Assembly: GCA_026988245.1 (NCBI GenBank)
Contig: JALSLR010000035.1
Coordinates: forward strand, 62,001 to 126,000
Source of the DNA: Sulfurimonas sp.
Lineage (GTDB): Bacteria > Campylobacterota > Campylobacteria > Campylobacterales > Sulfurimonadaceae
DNA length: 64,000 nucleotides
Direction: 5' to 3'
Shown here: piece after piece, positions 1-8,095 of the stretch
How the letters are laid out: each line of letters begins with the position of its first letter
Position numbering within the stretch: position 1 is the first letter of the stretch
Position numbers and translations under genes: made by a program
The notes under the pieces: generated by a model
Databases searched by the model: none
What the model was told of the DNA's origin: nothing
What the model saw: the letters and a program-made list of their open reading frames with translations, nothing else

Positions 1-1
1 A

Positions 2-217
2 AAAAATATAGATAAAAAATACTATGGTAGAATAGTCGCTTATAATGATATGCTCTTTTTATCTTCAGCTGCTTTTACTTCTTATATGATAGGAGTATTT
101 GCTAGCTATGGTTTTTCTTTAGAGTTTATAGCATCGCTCATGGGCTTTGGTTTTATTTTAGGTGCAGTATATTTTAAATGGATAGATAGTTCTCAAAATA
201 TTAAGGATGTAAGTTGA
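2..217 (+). CDS. C-terminal end of a membrane protein, possibly an MFS transporter (5' truncated by window)
   Basis: An open frame enters from the left edge and stops at TGA 215-217, giving 71 residues. Two hydrophobic stretches, around MLFLSSAAFTSYMIGVF and FIASLMGFGFILGAVYF, look like the last two transmembrane helices of a transporter, followed by a short charged tail. The Gly- and Ala-rich helices and the GRIVAYNDM linker fit the end of a major facilitator protein, but too little is present to name the family. The stop overlaps the TTG start of the next gene, which suggests translational coupling. Confidence 0.55.
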   Translation, partial: KNIDKKYYGRIVAYNDMLFLSSAAFTSYMIGVFASYGFSLEFIASLMGFGFILGAVYFKWIDSSQNIKDVS

Positions 218-459
218 TTAGTTTTGCAGTTTTAGGTGGATTACTTTTAAATGTCGGTGCCTATCTGACATTTCGGGGTAAAATCTATGAGTCAGTGGCA
301 GTTTATCTCGTAGCAGATATATGTTGGATAATTATGGCTTGGCAAAGAGATGACTTATGGGGAGTTTTATCTATAGTAGTTGGCGTGACTTTTGGACTTT
401 TAGCATTTTTGAAGATGAAAATGGGAAAAATGAATAAGGATTTAAATGAAAATCTATAA
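214..459 (+). CDS. small three-helix membrane protein, unknown function
   Basis: This encodes 81 residues starting at TTG 214, which overlaps the stop of the upstream transporter fragment. Three hydrophobic segments (about residues 2-19, 28-43 and 48-66) are followed by a Lys-rich cytoplasmic tail. The GAYLTFRGKIYESVAVYL region resembles small membrane proteins that sit beside transporters, but I cannot assign a family. The end overlaps the next gene by 14 bases, so it belongs to a compact operon with its neighbours. A role as an accessory transporter subunit is only inference from position. Confidence 0.65.
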   Translation: MISFAVLGGLLLNVGAYLTFRGKIYESVAVYLVADICWIIMAWQRDDLWGVLSIVVGVTFGLLAFLKMKMGKMNKDLNENL

Positions 460-718
460 ATCTAATAATGGAAATATAGATCTTACGAATTTAACAAGAC
501 TTTATCCCGCGTCTGTAGTCGACTTAGATGGGGATGTGTCTGAGATGAGTTTAGAATGGACCGAATTAAATGGAGATAAAGTAAATATATTAAGATATAT
601 TCTTGTCTTTGACTTCACTCCTCATGGAGAAGATGATAAAGTGAAAACTATAGTAAATTTTGATACAAAAGATGAGCTAATTATCGAATTGCAAAAGGTT
701 GCCTTATTATTTCAATAA
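446..718 (+). CDS. hypothetical 90-residue cytoplasmic protein
   Basis: The protein is 90 residues, acidic and soluble, with no signal peptide or membrane segment. It starts at ATG 446 inside the preceding gene and its stop codon TAA (716-718) lies within the probable beginning of the MATE exporter gene. I do not recognise a family. Alternating hydrophobic residues in the second half (ILRYILVFDF, KTIVNFDT) suggest a small beta-rich fold. Tight overlap on both sides implies one transcript with the small membrane protein and the exporter. Confidence 0.6.
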   Translation: MKIYKSNNGNIDLTNLTRLYPASVVDLDGDVSEMSLEWTELNGDKVNILRYILVFDFTPHGEDDKVKTIVNFDTKDELIIELQKVALLFQ

Positions 719-2028
719 ATAAAGATTTAAAAAAAGTACTAAAATTAGCAATTCCAGCAGCATTAAAAGGTTTAGTCGATATTTCCCAATCTCTCATAGA
801 TATGCTTATGGTGGGAATGATTAGTTTTTATGCACTAGCTGCTGTTGGTATCAGTATGCAGTTTTTCATGATGATACAGGTTATCATGACGCTTTATATT
901 GTCGGTGGCAATGCCCTTATCTCCCGCTTTATTGGTCAAGGTCGTAAGCGCAGAGCTTCTGCCCTTGTGTATGCCCTTGGTATATTTGCTATGATGCTAG
1001 CCTTTTTTGTAACTCTTGGTGGCTACTTTGGAAGTGAATATTTTTACAAATGGATGGGGACTGAACTAGAAGTCATTGAGTTAGGGAGTGCTTATTTTAA
1101 AATTATCTCTTTAGGTATAGTTTTTGTGTTTTTAGATGGACTTCTTTACAATGCACTCTCAGCCGCAGGTGATACTAAAAGTTCTTTATATATAAAGTTA
1201 GTATCAGCTGGTTTAAATGCCTCACTTAACTATCTCCTTATTTTTGGTCATTTTGGCTTTCCTGAGATGGGCATAGAGGGTGCAGCTATAGCTACTATTA
1301 TAGCCTATGCTTTTAATGTAGTGTGTTATGGTTTTATCTATAAAAAATATGATGCTAAGCTAAATATAGTGCCAATAGTAAGAGTAAAAGACTTAAAGCG
1401 TGTATGGAAGGTTGGCTCTAGTGCTGCTCTTGACCGAGGTATCTCTACTATGAGTTTTATCATTTTTGTTGGTATCATAGCTGCCTATGGAACCGTAGAA
1501 TTAGCAGGGTATCAAGTTGGTCTTCGCATTGAGGGTGTTGCTTTTATGCCAGGTCTTGGTTTTAGCATTGCAGCTATGGCATTAGTTGGACAAAACTTAG
1601 GTGCGAAAAAACTTGATGATGCATACAAGATGGGCTTGATTAGTGCGAGAGTTGCTTATGTATTTATGGGTTTTATAGGCTTTTTTATGGTTGGATTTCC
1701 AGAACAAATCATCTCACTTTTTACTGATGATGCTCCAACTATAGCAGTAGCATCAATCTATCTCATCTTAGTTGGTTTAGCACAAGTGCCTCTTGCCTTA
1801 ATGTTTGTCTTTTCAGGTGCCCTGCGTGGGGCAGGGGCGACAAAAACAACACTCAAGATAAATGTAGCATCATTATGGTTTTTTAGAGTCATACCCTCCT
1901 ATATAGCCTATGAAATGGGCTTTAGCATCATGGCAATTTTTATCATTATGAATGTAGAAACATTGATAAAAGGTTTTATATACTGGTATGTTTTTCAAAA
2001 CAAAGCGTGGCTTAAAACGAAGGTTTAA
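706..2028 (+). CDS. MATE family multidrug/Na+ efflux protein, non-standard start codon
   Basis: This is a multidrug and toxic compound extrusion protein that exports cations using a Na+ or H+ gradient at the inner membrane. About twelve hydrophobic helices and the pattern LIDMLMVGMISFYALAAVG in the first helices are typical of the family. The first ATG (802) would remove helix 1. The frame stays open back to 676 and encodes the family-like segment KDLKKVLKLAIPAALKGLVD before that ATG. No ATG, GTG or TTG exists there, so the start must be ATT 706, ATT 709 or ATA 715. An AAAAGG ribosome site at 693-698 fits ATT 706 best, giving about 440 residues, the usual length. Confidence 0.85.
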   Translation: MISINKDLKKVLKLAIPAALKGLVDISQSLIDMLMVGMISFYALAAVGISMQFFMMIQVIMTLYIVGGNALISRFIGQGRKRRASALVYALGIFAMMLAFFVTLGGYFGSEYFYKWMGTELEVIELGSAYFKIISLGIVFVFLDGLLYNALSAAGDTKSSLYIKLVSAGLNASLNYLLIFGHFGFPEMGIEGAAIATIIAYAFNVVCYGFIYKKYDAKLNIVPIVRVKDLKRVWKVGSSAALDRGISTMSFIIFVGIIAAYGTVELAGYQVGLRIEGVAFMPGLGFSIAAMALVGQNLGAKKLDDAYKMGLISARVAYVFMGFIGFFMVGFPEQIISLFTDDAPTIAVASIYLILVGLAQVPLALMFVFSGALRGAGATKTTLKINVASLWFFRVIPSYIAYEMGFSIMAIFIIMNVETLIKGFIYWYVFQNKAWLKTKV

Positions 2029-2062
2029 ACTCTATATAGTAACTTTTAGATAAAATACATTT

Positions 2063-4012
2063 ATGAATTATAACGAGTACAAGGAAGCTGTAAAACAGCT
2101 AAATATTTATGCCTATCATTACTATGTATTAGATGATGCTATCACTACGGATGAGGTCTATGACAAACTTTACCATGAAGTGTTGTCATATGAAAACGAG
2201 CACCCAAAAGAACTTTTGTCTGACTCCCCAACGCAGAGGGTTGGAGATGTTATAACGGATAAGTTTGAAAAAGCATCACATCTCTCTCGTATGTGGTCGC
2301 TTGAAGATATCTTTAATGCTGAGGACTTGGAAGCTTGGCTTAAAAAAACTTATAAGCTTGATGAAAACATATCTTTTTATTGTGAGCCAAAGTATGATGG
2401 TGCATCGCTGAATCTTATCTATGAAAATGGTGAACTGATTCAAGCTATCACTAGAGGTGATGGAAGTGTTGGTGAAGAGATAACTGTAAATGTAAAAACA
2501 ATCCGTTCCATCCCTCTTAGCATCATGCATAAAGAGCGTATAGAGATACGTGGCGAAGTGGTCATCTTCAAGAGTGTTTTTGAAGCGATGAACAGACAAA
2601 GAGCTAAAGAGGATGAAGACTTATTTGCTAATCCTCGTAACGTTGCTGCTGGAAGTTTACGCCTTTTAGACTCTAGCATCACAGCTAAAAGAAACTTAGT
2701 TTTTTTACCCTATGGGATCGGGGAAAATACTTTAACGCATAAACTTTTAAGTGAACGTATGGAGTATATCTACTCACTTGGATTTAAAAAGCCACCCCAG
2801 TCTGCAAAGTGTAAAGGGTTTGAGGAGATAGAGCGTATCTATGAAACTATGAACAAAGAGCGTGATTCGTATGAGATGATGCTAGATGGTATGGTTATAA
2901 AAGTAGATGAGATAAGTAGCCAGATAGATATGGGCTACACAGTAAAAAATCCCCGTTGGTCAGTTGCCTATAAATTTCCCGCAATTGAGAAAATAACCAC
3001 CATAAAAGAGATAAAGCTTCAAGTTGGTAGAAGTGGGGCGGTTACCCCTGTCGCAGTTGTAGAGCCTACAGATATAGATGGGGTAGTGGTTGAGCGTGCT
3101 ACCCTTCATAACTTTGATGAGATAGACAGAAAAGATATACGAATAGGTGATAAAGTTATCATCCTTAGAAGTGGTGATGTTATACCAAAAATCATAAAAG
3201 TGCTTGTGCATGAGCGTGATGGTAGTGAAGTGAAATATGAAAGACCTACACTTTGCCCCGTATGTCATAGTGAACTTTTACAAGAAGAGGTACTTACAAA
3301 GTGTCAAAATCTCTCTTGTGATGCTAGGGTTGTTAACTCAATCATGTACTTTGCCTCAAAACCATGTCTCAACATAGATGGTTTAGGTATTAAGATAGTT
3401 GAGGTGTTATTTAAAAGTGGACTTGTGAGAAATGTTATAGACCTGTTTGACCTGACACTAGAAAAACTTTTAGCCTTGGAGGGTTTCAAAGAGAAAAAAT
3501 CTCAAAACCTTCTTAACGCACTTCATGATGCTAAGGGGTGTGAACATTGGCGTTTTATAAACTCTTTGGGTATTGAGCATATTGGCGAAGTAGCTTCTAA
3601 AACTTTAAGTATTCAGTTTGGCTTTTCTTGGACAGGTGCTACAAAAGAGCAAATTATAGAGTGTGAGGGTATAGGTGAAGAGATGGCTGAATCTGTACTA
3701 GAGTTTGTACGAGTAAACCTTAGCATTATAGAAAGATTACATGAGATACTTCAACCAAAAGAACCAGTACAAAAAGAAGAAGCACAAGAGAACCCTTTTA
3801 AAGCGAAGGTAGTAGTCTTAACCGGGACTATGAGTGAGAGTCGTGGGGTCATTAAAGAGATGTTAGAAAAGCTTGATGCTAAGGTCTCTGGAAGTGTTAG
3901 TAAAAAAACTGACTTTCTCATCTATGGTGAAGATGCTGGAAGTAAGTACGATAAGGCTATGGGTTTGGGTGTGAAATGTTTAACTGAAACGCAGATGAGA
4001 GAGATGTTATGA
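2063..4012 (+). CDS. ligA: NAD-dependent DNA ligase LigA
   Basis: LigA seals nicks in duplex DNA during replication and repair using NAD+. The 649-residue protein has the full architecture: an N-terminal NAD-binding region, an adenylation domain with the nucleophilic Lys at about residue 110 in EPKYDGAS, an OB fold, a zinc site with CPVC near residue 394 and a second Cys pair in the CQNLSC stretch, helix-hairpin-helix repeats, and a C-terminal BRCT domain from about residue 575. Length is normal. The last codons overlap the next start by four bases. The gene carries three exact copies of the dispersed 9-mer GATGCTAAG (2516, 3527, 3875). Confidence 0.97.
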   Translation: MNYNEYKEAVKQLNIYAYHYYVLDDAITTDEVYDKLYHEVLSYENEHPKELLSDSPTQRVGDVITDKFEKASHLSRMWSLEDIFNAEDLEAWLKKTYKLDENISFYCEPKYDGASLNLIYENGELIQAITRGDGSVGEEITVNVKTIRSIPLSIMHKERIEIRGEVVIFKSVFEAMNRQRAKEDEDLFANPRNVAAGSLRLLDSSITAKRNLVFLPYGIGENTLTHKLLSERMEYIYSLGFKKPPQSAKCKGFEEIERIYETMNKERDSYEMMLDGMVIKVDEISSQIDMGYTVKNPRWSVAYKFPAIEKITTIKEIKLQVGRSGAVTPVAVVEPTDIDGVVVERATLHNFDEIDRKDIRIGDKVIILRSGDVIPKIIKVLVHERDGSEVKYERPTLCPVCHSELLQEEVLTKCQNLSCDARVVNSIMYFASKPCLNIDGLGIKIVEVLFKSGLVRNVIDLFDLTLEKLLALEGFKEKKSQNLLNALHDAKGCEHWRFINSLGIEHIGEVASKTLSIQFGFSWTGATKEQIIECEGIGEEMAESVLEFVRVNLSIIERLHEILQPKEPVQKEEAQENPFKAKVVVLTGTMSESRGVIKEMLEKLDAKVSGSVSKKTDFLIYGEDAGSKYDKAMGLGVKCLTETQMREML

Positions 4013-4563
4013 TGAAGTATCTATGGGTTTTAGTTTTGATGTTAAGTAGTCTTTATGCAGACAGAGATGGTGGTCCCTATATAGCGATAGGCTATGGGAG
4101 CTCACAGTTTGATGATGATGGTCTTTATACTAGTTTAAAAAACGATAAAACAGGTGCAGCTAGTGTAGCTTTTGGGGCATATATCAATAAACACCTGTCA
4201 GTAGAGTTCAACTATACTGATATGTCAGCATTTAACACCTCTAATGGTATTGAAGTGGATGATACTACAAACTTAAAGCTTTTTGCACTAGATTTTAGTA
4301 CATTAGCGCACTATGCTTTTTTTGATGATTTGTGGGATTTTTATGCGAAGTTTGGTGTAGGAGAGATGCATCAGGATAATTCTGAAATAAAAGGTTTTAG
4401 TTTTGTATATGGTGTTGGGACATCGATAAGATTCAACGAAGTTATGAGTTTAAAATTTGCTCTAGATAGGTTTGATTTTGGATATGATGCAAATGGTGAT
4501 AACTCCCAAGATTATGCCTTTAAGATTGATTATATCTATACTGCTTTGGAGTTTCAGTTTTGA
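4009..4563 (+). CDS. outer-membrane beta-barrel protein (OmpA/OmpX-like porin family)
   Basis: This is a 184-residue protein with a signal peptide (hydrophobic to about residue 16, cleavage near LYA-DRD). Alternating beta strands follow and the protein ends in LEFQF, a C-terminal aromatic typical of barrels inserted by the Bam complex. Strand patterns such as GGPYIAIGYGSSQF and HLSVEFNYTDM match the OmpA-like beta-barrel superfamily. There is no peptidoglycan-binding OmpA domain. It sits between ligA and tlyA with four-base overlaps, which seems to be operon layout rather than functional linkage. The substrate or role is unknown. Confidence 0.8.
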   Translation: MMKYLWVLVLMLSSLYADRDGGPYIAIGYGSSQFDDDGLYTSLKNDKTGAASVAFGAYINKHLSVEFNYTDMSAFNTSNGIEVDDTTNLKLFALDFSTLAHYAFFDDLWDFYAKFGVGEMHQDNSEIKGFSFVYGVGTSIRFNEVMSLKFALDRFDFGYDANGDNSQDYAFKIDYIYTALEFQF

Positions 4564-5270
4564 GACTAGACAACTACCTTGTAGATGCTTCACTAGTAGG
4601 AAGTAGGACGAAGGCACAAAGTGTCATAAAAGATGGTCTTGTGTGTGTTGATGCTAAGGTTATAAAAAAGAGTTCTTTTCAAGTAGAAGATGATGCTAAG
4701 GTTGAGGTTGAAGCTTATGCTGAATATGTATCTCGTTCAGCACATAAGCTTAAAGGTTTTTTGGATGAGCTTAGCATCGTAGTTAAAGATAGTGTTTGTT
4801 TAGATATAGGCTCATCCACTGGTGGTTTTACGCAAGTGCTTTTAGAGTATGATGCTAAGGAGGTTAGTGCAGTAGATGTCGGCTCAAACCAACTCCATAA
4901 ACTTCTTAAAGATGATGCTAGGGTTTATTCTCATGAAAACACAGATATAAGAGAGTTTAAGAGTGATAAAGTTTTTGACTTAGTGGTTAGTGACGTAGCA
5001 TTCATCTCACTTCTCAATATACTTGATAGTGTTGATATGCTAGCAAGTGATAAAATAATATTGCTTTTTAAACCACAGTTTGAAGTAGGGCGTGATGCTA
5101 GGCGTGATAAACATGGAGTAGTCCTTGATGCTAAAGCTATAGACAAGGCAATGAATAAGTTTGAAAATGAATGTGAAAAGAAGAGATGGCAGCTGATAGA
5201 AAAATCGCCATCTACATTAACTGGAAAAGAGGGTAATCTTGAGTATTGTTACTGTTATGAAAAAAACTAA
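4560..5270 (+). CDS. tlyA: TlyA family rRNA 2'-O-methyltransferase (hemolysin A family)
   Basis: TlyA enzymes methylate ribose 2'-OH groups of 16S/23S rRNA. An N-terminal S4 RNA-binding domain (RLDNYLVDASLVGSRTKAQS, residues 2-21) is followed by a Rossmann methyltransferase with the SAM motif LDIGSSTGGFT at about residue 81 and acidic positions in DVGSNQLH and VSDVAF. At 236 residues the length is typical. The start is TTG 4560, overlapping the TGA of the barrel gene. The gene is exceptionally rich in the dispersed word GATGCTAAG: exact copies at 4650, 4692, 4770 and 4851, plus near copies at 4914, 5094 and 5127. Confidence 0.93.
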   Translation: MRLDNYLVDASLVGSRTKAQSVIKDGLVCVDAKVIKKSSFQVEDDAKVEVEAYAEYVSRSAHKLKGFLDELSIVVKDSVCLDIGSSTGGFTQVLLEYDAKEVSAVDVGSNQLHKLLKDDARVYSHENTDIREFKSDKVFDLVVSDVAFISLLNILDSVDMLASDKIILLFKPQFEVGRDARRDKHGVVLDAKAIDKAMNKFENECEKKRWQLIEKSPSTLTGKEGNLEYCYCYEKN

Positions 5271-6078
5271 AGCTATCGCTATAGGTGGTTTTGATGGGAT
5301 GCATATAGGGCATCAACATCTTTTTAGTGAGTTGGGTGATGCTGGATGTATCGTAGTTATTGAAACAGGGTATGCAAACCTTACCCCTAATAAAGAGCGT
5401 GAAAACTTTTCTAAATATCCTATCTATTACTTAGAGTTAGACGATATACGCCATCTTGATGGTGCAGAGTTTATAAATTTTTTAAAAGAAAAATTTCCAT
5501 TGTTAGAAAAAATAGTCGTTGGTTATGATTTTCATTTTGGTAAAGATAGAAAGTATAGCTTTAATGATCTAAAATCACTCTTTGATGGAGAGGTGATGGT
5601 TATCAAAGAGGTGACACTTCATGATGATTCTGTTCATTCTCATAAGATAAGACAAAAGCTTACTATTGGTGACATTAAAGGTGCTAATGCATTTTTAGGA
5701 CATAACTATACGATACATGGCAATCAAGAGAGTGGTCAAGGACTAGGAAAAAAAGAACTTGTGGCAACGATAAACATAAATGCTATAGGTTTTTTAACAC
5801 CAAAAGAGGGTGTCTATGCAAGCTTAACACGTATAGATGATGAGGAGCACTATCATCCCTCTGTGAGTTTCGTAGGGCATAGAGAAACAACAGATGGAAG
5901 TTTTGCTATAGAGAGCCATATACTTGATGGCGAAGTGTGTTGTAGAGAAAAAGCAAGTATAAGTTTTGTCTCTTTTATAAGAGAAAATAAAAAATTTGAC
6001 TCACTTGATGAGCTCAAAATTGCGATAAAAAATGATATAGCTATCGCATCAAAAGAATTGAAGGTACTAGCTTTATGA
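5239..6078 (+). CDS. ribF: bifunctional riboflavin kinase / FAD synthetase RibF
   Basis: RibF makes FMN and FAD from riboflavin. The N-terminal nucleotidyltransferase domain has the HxGH-type motif in GGFDGMHIGHQHLF (about residues 17-30), and the C-terminal riboflavin kinase domain follows from about residue 155. The 279 residues match the family. I keep the TTG start at 5239 because AGAGGG (5228-5233) lies five bases upstream. ATG 5257 is an alternative that would shorten the protein by six residues, but it has no good ribosome site. The gene overlaps the end of tlyA by 32 bases and overlaps truD by four. Confidence 0.92.
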   Translation: MSIVTVMKKTKAIAIGGFDGMHIGHQHLFSELGDAGCIVVIETGYANLTPNKERENFSKYPIYYLELDDIRHLDGAEFINFLKEKFPLLEKIVVGYDFHFGKDRKYSFNDLKSLFDGEVMVIKEVTLHDDSVHSHKIRQKLTIGDIKGANAFLGHNYTIHGNQESGQGLGKKELVATININAIGFLTPKEGVYASLTRIDDEEHYHPSVSFVGHRETTDGSFAIESHILDGEVCCREKASISFVSFIRENKKFDSLDELKIAIKNDIAIASKELKVLAL

Positions 6079-7112
6079 GAAAAAGAGAATATTTAAGTGA
6101 AAATAGAGTTGACTTTAAGTTTACACAAACACCGAGTGATTTTATAGTGGATGAGATTCCTCTCAGTGAGTTTAAAGGTAAAGGCAACTACCTTATTTTG
6201 CATGTCAAAAAAGTAGAATTTACCACTTGGGATATGATAGCTATCTTTGCAGAGTATTTAAACATCAATGCACAAAAGATAGGTTACGCTGGACTCAAAG
6301 ATAAGCACGCAACAACGACACAGTATATATCTGTTGATGCTAAGTATGAAAAATCTCTTCAAAAATTTCACAATAAAAATATAAAAATACTCAGTATGAC
6401 AAGAGATGATAAGTCGATTCGAATGGGTGATTTACAAGGCAATAAGTTTACAGTAAACCTCCAAGAGATAACAAACATAGAAGCTGGTCAAATAGAAAAA
6501 ATAGCTAGACGCACAGCTACAAATGGACTTCCAAATTATTTTGGTTATCAAAGATTTGGTCGCGATAACGATAGTATAAAACAAGCCAAAGAGATGATAG
6601 CTGGAGATTTACACATAGCAGACAACAAAATGAAAAACTTTTTAATCTCCATCTATCAAAGTGAATTTTTTAATGAATGGTTAAGAGAGCGTGTCGTAAA
6701 AAGTAGAGAAGAGAATGATGGTAAATTTATATTGTTAGATGGTGATGTATACCTCTCTAAAGGGACGAAGCTAACTACGCCTAAAATTATGCCTACAAAA
6801 GACTTTTTAGCTCAAAGAACAGTGCCTACAGGATTACTGTGTGGGCGTGATGTGTTTCGTGCGAGAGATGATGCTAGGCGTATAGAGGAAAAATATGATG
6901 ATGAGTTTTTGCAAGAAAAGGGGCATAGACGCGTAGCCCTTATATATCCTCAAGATATTACGTGTGAGTATATAAAAAAAGAAACGAAGTTACGTATGAG
7001 TTTTTCTCTACCAAAAGGTTCCTATGCAACTGTATTTATAGAGTCAATTGCTGGAAAAAACTACACAGCCAAAGATGTTCAAGACAAACCTAAGAAAATC
7101 AGAAAAAAATAA
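6075..7112 (+). CDS. truD: tRNA pseudouridine(13) synthase TruD
   Basis: TruD converts U13 to pseudouridine in certain tRNAs. The protein is 345 residues, with the catalytic Asp in YAGLKDKHATTTQY near residues 74-87 and the family motif PNYFGYQRFG near residue 153. The C-terminal part carries the TRUD insertion domain. The lysine-rich tail (KDVQDKPKKIRKK) is ordinary for these genomes. The start overlaps ribF by four bases. This is the last gene before the tRNA. One exact GATGCTAAG copy is at 6336 and a near copy at 6870. Confidence 0.95.
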   Translation: MRKREYLSENRVDFKFTQTPSDFIVDEIPLSEFKGKGNYLILHVKKVEFTTWDMIAIFAEYLNINAQKIGYAGLKDKHATTTQYISVDAKYEKSLQKFHNKNIKILSMTRDDKSIRMGDLQGNKFTVNLQEITNIEAGQIEKIARRTATNGLPNYFGYQRFGRDNDSIKQAKEMIAGDLHIADNKMKNFLISIYQSEFFNEWLRERVVKSREENDGKFILLDGDVYLSKGTKLTTPKIMPTKDFLAQRTVPTGLLCGRDVFRARDDARRIEEKYDDEFLQEKGHRRVALIYPQDITCEYIKKETKLRMSFSLPKGSYATVFIESIAGKNYTAKDVQDKPKKIRKK

Positions 7113-7124
7113 GCTACTACTCGC

Positions 7125-7130
7125 TATAAT
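7125..7130 (+). promoter_or_regulatory. -10 promoter element for the tRNA gene
   Basis: A perfect TATAAT lies 43 bases before the mature tRNA 5' end, just after the truD stop. Campylobacterota sigma-70 promoters depend mainly on the -10 box, so lack of a clear TTGACA is expected. The assignment is positional. Confidence 0.6.
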
Positions 7131-7172
7131 TTCGCCCTACAAAGTGGTGAAAGCCTCTTTTTACTAGTTAGT

Positions 7173-7249
7173 GGGTCTTTAGCTCAGTTGGTTAGAGCCC
7201 TCCGCTCATAACGGAGTGGTCATGTGTTCGAGTCACATAGGACCCACCA
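7173..7249 (+). tRNA. tRNA with anticodon CAT (elongator Met or Ile2)
   Basis: The 77-base cloverleaf has acceptor GGGTCTT pairing with AGGACCC (one G-T pair), a D-arm AGCTCAGTTGGTTAGAGC, anticodon stem CTCCG/CGGAG around loop CTCATAA with CAT at 7207-7209, and a T-arm with GTTCGAGTC. The 3' CCA is encoded (7247-7249). It lacks the features of an initiator tRNA, such as a C1-A72 mismatch and the three G-C pairs in the anticodon stem. Whether it reads Met or, after lysidine modification by TilS, the Ile ATA codon cannot be decided by eye. Confidence 0.95.
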
Positions 7250-7342
7250 CTTTCCTATCAGTTCCCATTTTGTCACCAAAACATAATTTGCAAGTAATAT
7301 AGCAACATTAGAATTCACCCAAATTTTAAATTAGGGATAGTA

Positions 7343-8095
7343 ATGTTATATGACAAAGTACTTGTAGCGACACTTTTGTTTTCTAGTTTCATCTATGCGT
7401 CAAGTGTAGATACTATGATAGATAAAGTAAGTGATGCAAATAAACACTCCGCTTCATCTCAAAAAAAAGTAAATACTTATGTAGATAAGTCAGAAAAGAT
7501 TTTTGATGAATATTCAAGACTAAGCAAAGAGTTAAACGAACAAAAACTCTACAATAAACAGTTGTCTCTTTTTGTGGATACACAAAAAAAAGAGATACCA
7601 AAGTTGCAAACACAACTTAAAGAAATTGTTCAAACACATAAAAGAATCATCCCTTTAATGTTAGAGATGCTTACTACTCTGGATAAACTACTAGCTATAG
7701 ATACACCATTTTTATATAATGAACGTCTCAAACGAGTTGAGAACCTCAAATCATATCTTTCAAACTCAGATATCACCATCTCAGAACAGTATCGAATGAT
7801 AATGGACTCTTATAAAATCGAGTATTCTTATGCTAGGACTTTAGAGGTGTACCGATCTGAATTTAATGATGAAGATACTAGAACGGTGGATTTTTTACGC
7901 ATAGGTAGATTTGCTTTGTATTATCAAACACTTGACTTGCAAGAGAGTGGTCTTTATGATTTAGAACATAAAAAATGGATTATATTAGATGATAAATATA
8001 ACGCATCTGTCTCAAGAGCCATCAAAATGGCTCGTAAAAAAATAGCACCAGACTTTTTAACACTTCCAATTCTTTCAGCTAAGGCAGGTAAATGA
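7343..8095 (+). CDS. DUF3450-type periplasmic coiled-coil protein of a TtpC-TonB2 operon
   Basis: This is a 250-residue exported protein: a signal peptide (LVATLLFSSFIYA) precedes a long helical, coiled-coil region (about residues 25-130) and a mixed C-terminal domain with IGRFALYYQTLD. DUF3450 proteins are the first gene of TtpC/ExbB2/ExbD2/TonB2 operons known from Vibrio, and the next five genes here are exactly that set in the same order. The ATG follows TTAGGGATAGTA. The stop overlaps the TtpC-like start by four bases. Its molecular role in TonB energy transfer is not established. Confidence 0.88.
   Translation: MLYDKVLVATLLFSSFIYASSVDTMIDKVSDANKHSASSQKKVNTYVDKSEKIFDEYSRLSKELNEQKLYNKQLSLFVDTQKKEIPKLQTQLKEIVQTHKRIIPLMLEMLTTLDKLLAIDTPFLYNERLKRVENLKSYLSNSDITISEQYRMIMDSYKIEYSYARTLEVYRSEFNDEDTRTVDFLRIGRFALYYQTLDLQESGLYDLEHKKWIILDDKYNASVSRAIKMARKKIAPDFLTLPILSAKAGK

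Noticed and set aside
802..2028. Annotating the MATE gene from ATG 802.
   Set aside because: It would lack the first transmembrane helix, which is clearly encoded upstream in the same frame.
2276..2682. Minus-strand open frames inside ligA, and similar antisense frames throughout the window.
   Set aside because: They lie opposite well-supported genes, have no ribosome sites, and their translations show no family features.
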